The position numbers and the translations under genes were made by a program. A stretch of 32,879 bases of DNA. It comes from Candidatus Krumholzibacteriota bacterium (GTDB taxonomy: Bacteria > Krumholzibacteriota > Krumholzibacteriia > LZORAL124-64-63). The notes beneath the pieces are model-generated. The model saw nothing but the letters and a program-made list of their open reading frames with translations. It searched no databases and was not told the origin of the DNA. The first letter of the stretch is position 1. Each line of letters begins with the position of its first letter. The stretch covers positions 1 through 32,879 of the forward strand of contig JAJRZA010000075.1 in the NCBI GenBank assembly GCA_024275485.1, written 5' to 3'. Shown piece after piece: positions 32,739 through 32,879 of this stretch.

Positions 32739-32879
32739 GTACGCCCGGCATGGGCATCGTCTTGGAGGTGCAAGTCCTCCCCTAAGCAGGTCATAGCGAA
32801 GGAAGGGAAGCGCAAGGGCGGAAGGGCGACCGACCGTCTGAAGGAAGCGTGAAACGAATCCGCGGGCTGATGAACAAGA
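32739..32879 (+). mobile_element. 5' end of a group II intron (truncated by window edge)
   Basis: Starting with GTACG at 32739 (compare the group II 5' consensus GUGYG), the sequence has features of the 5' domain I of bacterial group II introns. These include a GGAGGTGCAAGTCCTCC stem-loop (32765-32781), then GCGAAGGAAGGGAAGCGCAAGG, GACCGACCGTCTGAAGGAAG and GTGAAACGAATCCGCGGGCTG. No protein frame is evident. It begins only a few bases after the sodB terminator stem, the site type preferred by group IIC introns. The intron-encoded reverse transcriptase and domains V-VI would lie beyond the window. Recognition is from memory of intron sequences, not a covariance search. Confidence 0.6.

Noticed and set aside
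31991-32815. 274-codon minus-strand open frame
   Set aside because: Antisense shadow of sodB that also runs through its terminator and into the intron-like sequence.

Overview
The window is a moderately GC-rich chromosomal stretch from a Gram-negative bacterium. Secreted proteins here end in FlgD-type Ig modules with the NPFNP signature. A hybrid two-component regulator has Reg_prop blades and an AraC output, and there is a lipoprotein, a periplasmic multiheme cytochrome and an Fe-type superoxide dismutase. This mix suggests the Fibrobacteres-Chlorobi-Bacteroidetes neighbourhood or one of its candidate-phylum relatives (Eisenbacteria, Krumholzibacteriota or Latescibacterota style). That placement is inference; no rRNA gene is present.

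Layout. Positions 1-1673 hold a 25-bp perfect palindrome, a RelB/ParE-type toxin-antitoxin pair with its own promoter, and exonuclease III. The first eight codons of exonuclease III appear to be present twice, once on each side of the toxin-antitoxin pair. Positions 1584-3530 (minus strand) encode a polytopic membrane protein and a MliC-type lipoprotein. Positions 3726-7067 encode a LysM/DUF4015 glycosidase-like protein, a class I aminotransferase and a YkgJ-type cysteine-cluster protein. Positions 7261-9171 encode an eleven-haem cytochrome c fused to a cytochrome b membrane module. Positions 9334-12866 hold a 975-residue single-pass protein of unknown function and a small acidic exported protein. 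Positions 12962-16483 (minus strand) hold elbB, a solo ParA-type ATPase, a zinc-dependent dehydrogenase and, directly behind the dehydrogenase, a short gene that standard gene callers would miss: a SelW/Rdx-family protein with an in-frame UGA at the redox position (Cys-x-x-Sec). Position 16722 starts a stand-alone tandem ACT protein.

Positions 17195-25063 are a block of exported proteins: a subtilisin-like protease whose single reading frame is broken by one amber codon, a 214-residue secreted protein, and two HAF-repeat proteins. This block is followed by the 1381-residue hybrid regulator, which may sense extracellular ligands and control neighbouring exported functions. A chemoreceptor with a likely sigma-28 promoter lies convergent to it, and sodB follows. 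The last ~140 bases, directly behind the sodB terminator, look like the 5' end of a group II intron that runs off the window.

The most notable items are the unannotated selenoprotein candidate, the amber-interrupted protease, the duplicated exonuclease III start around the toxin-antitoxin pair, and the terminator-adjacent group II intron.
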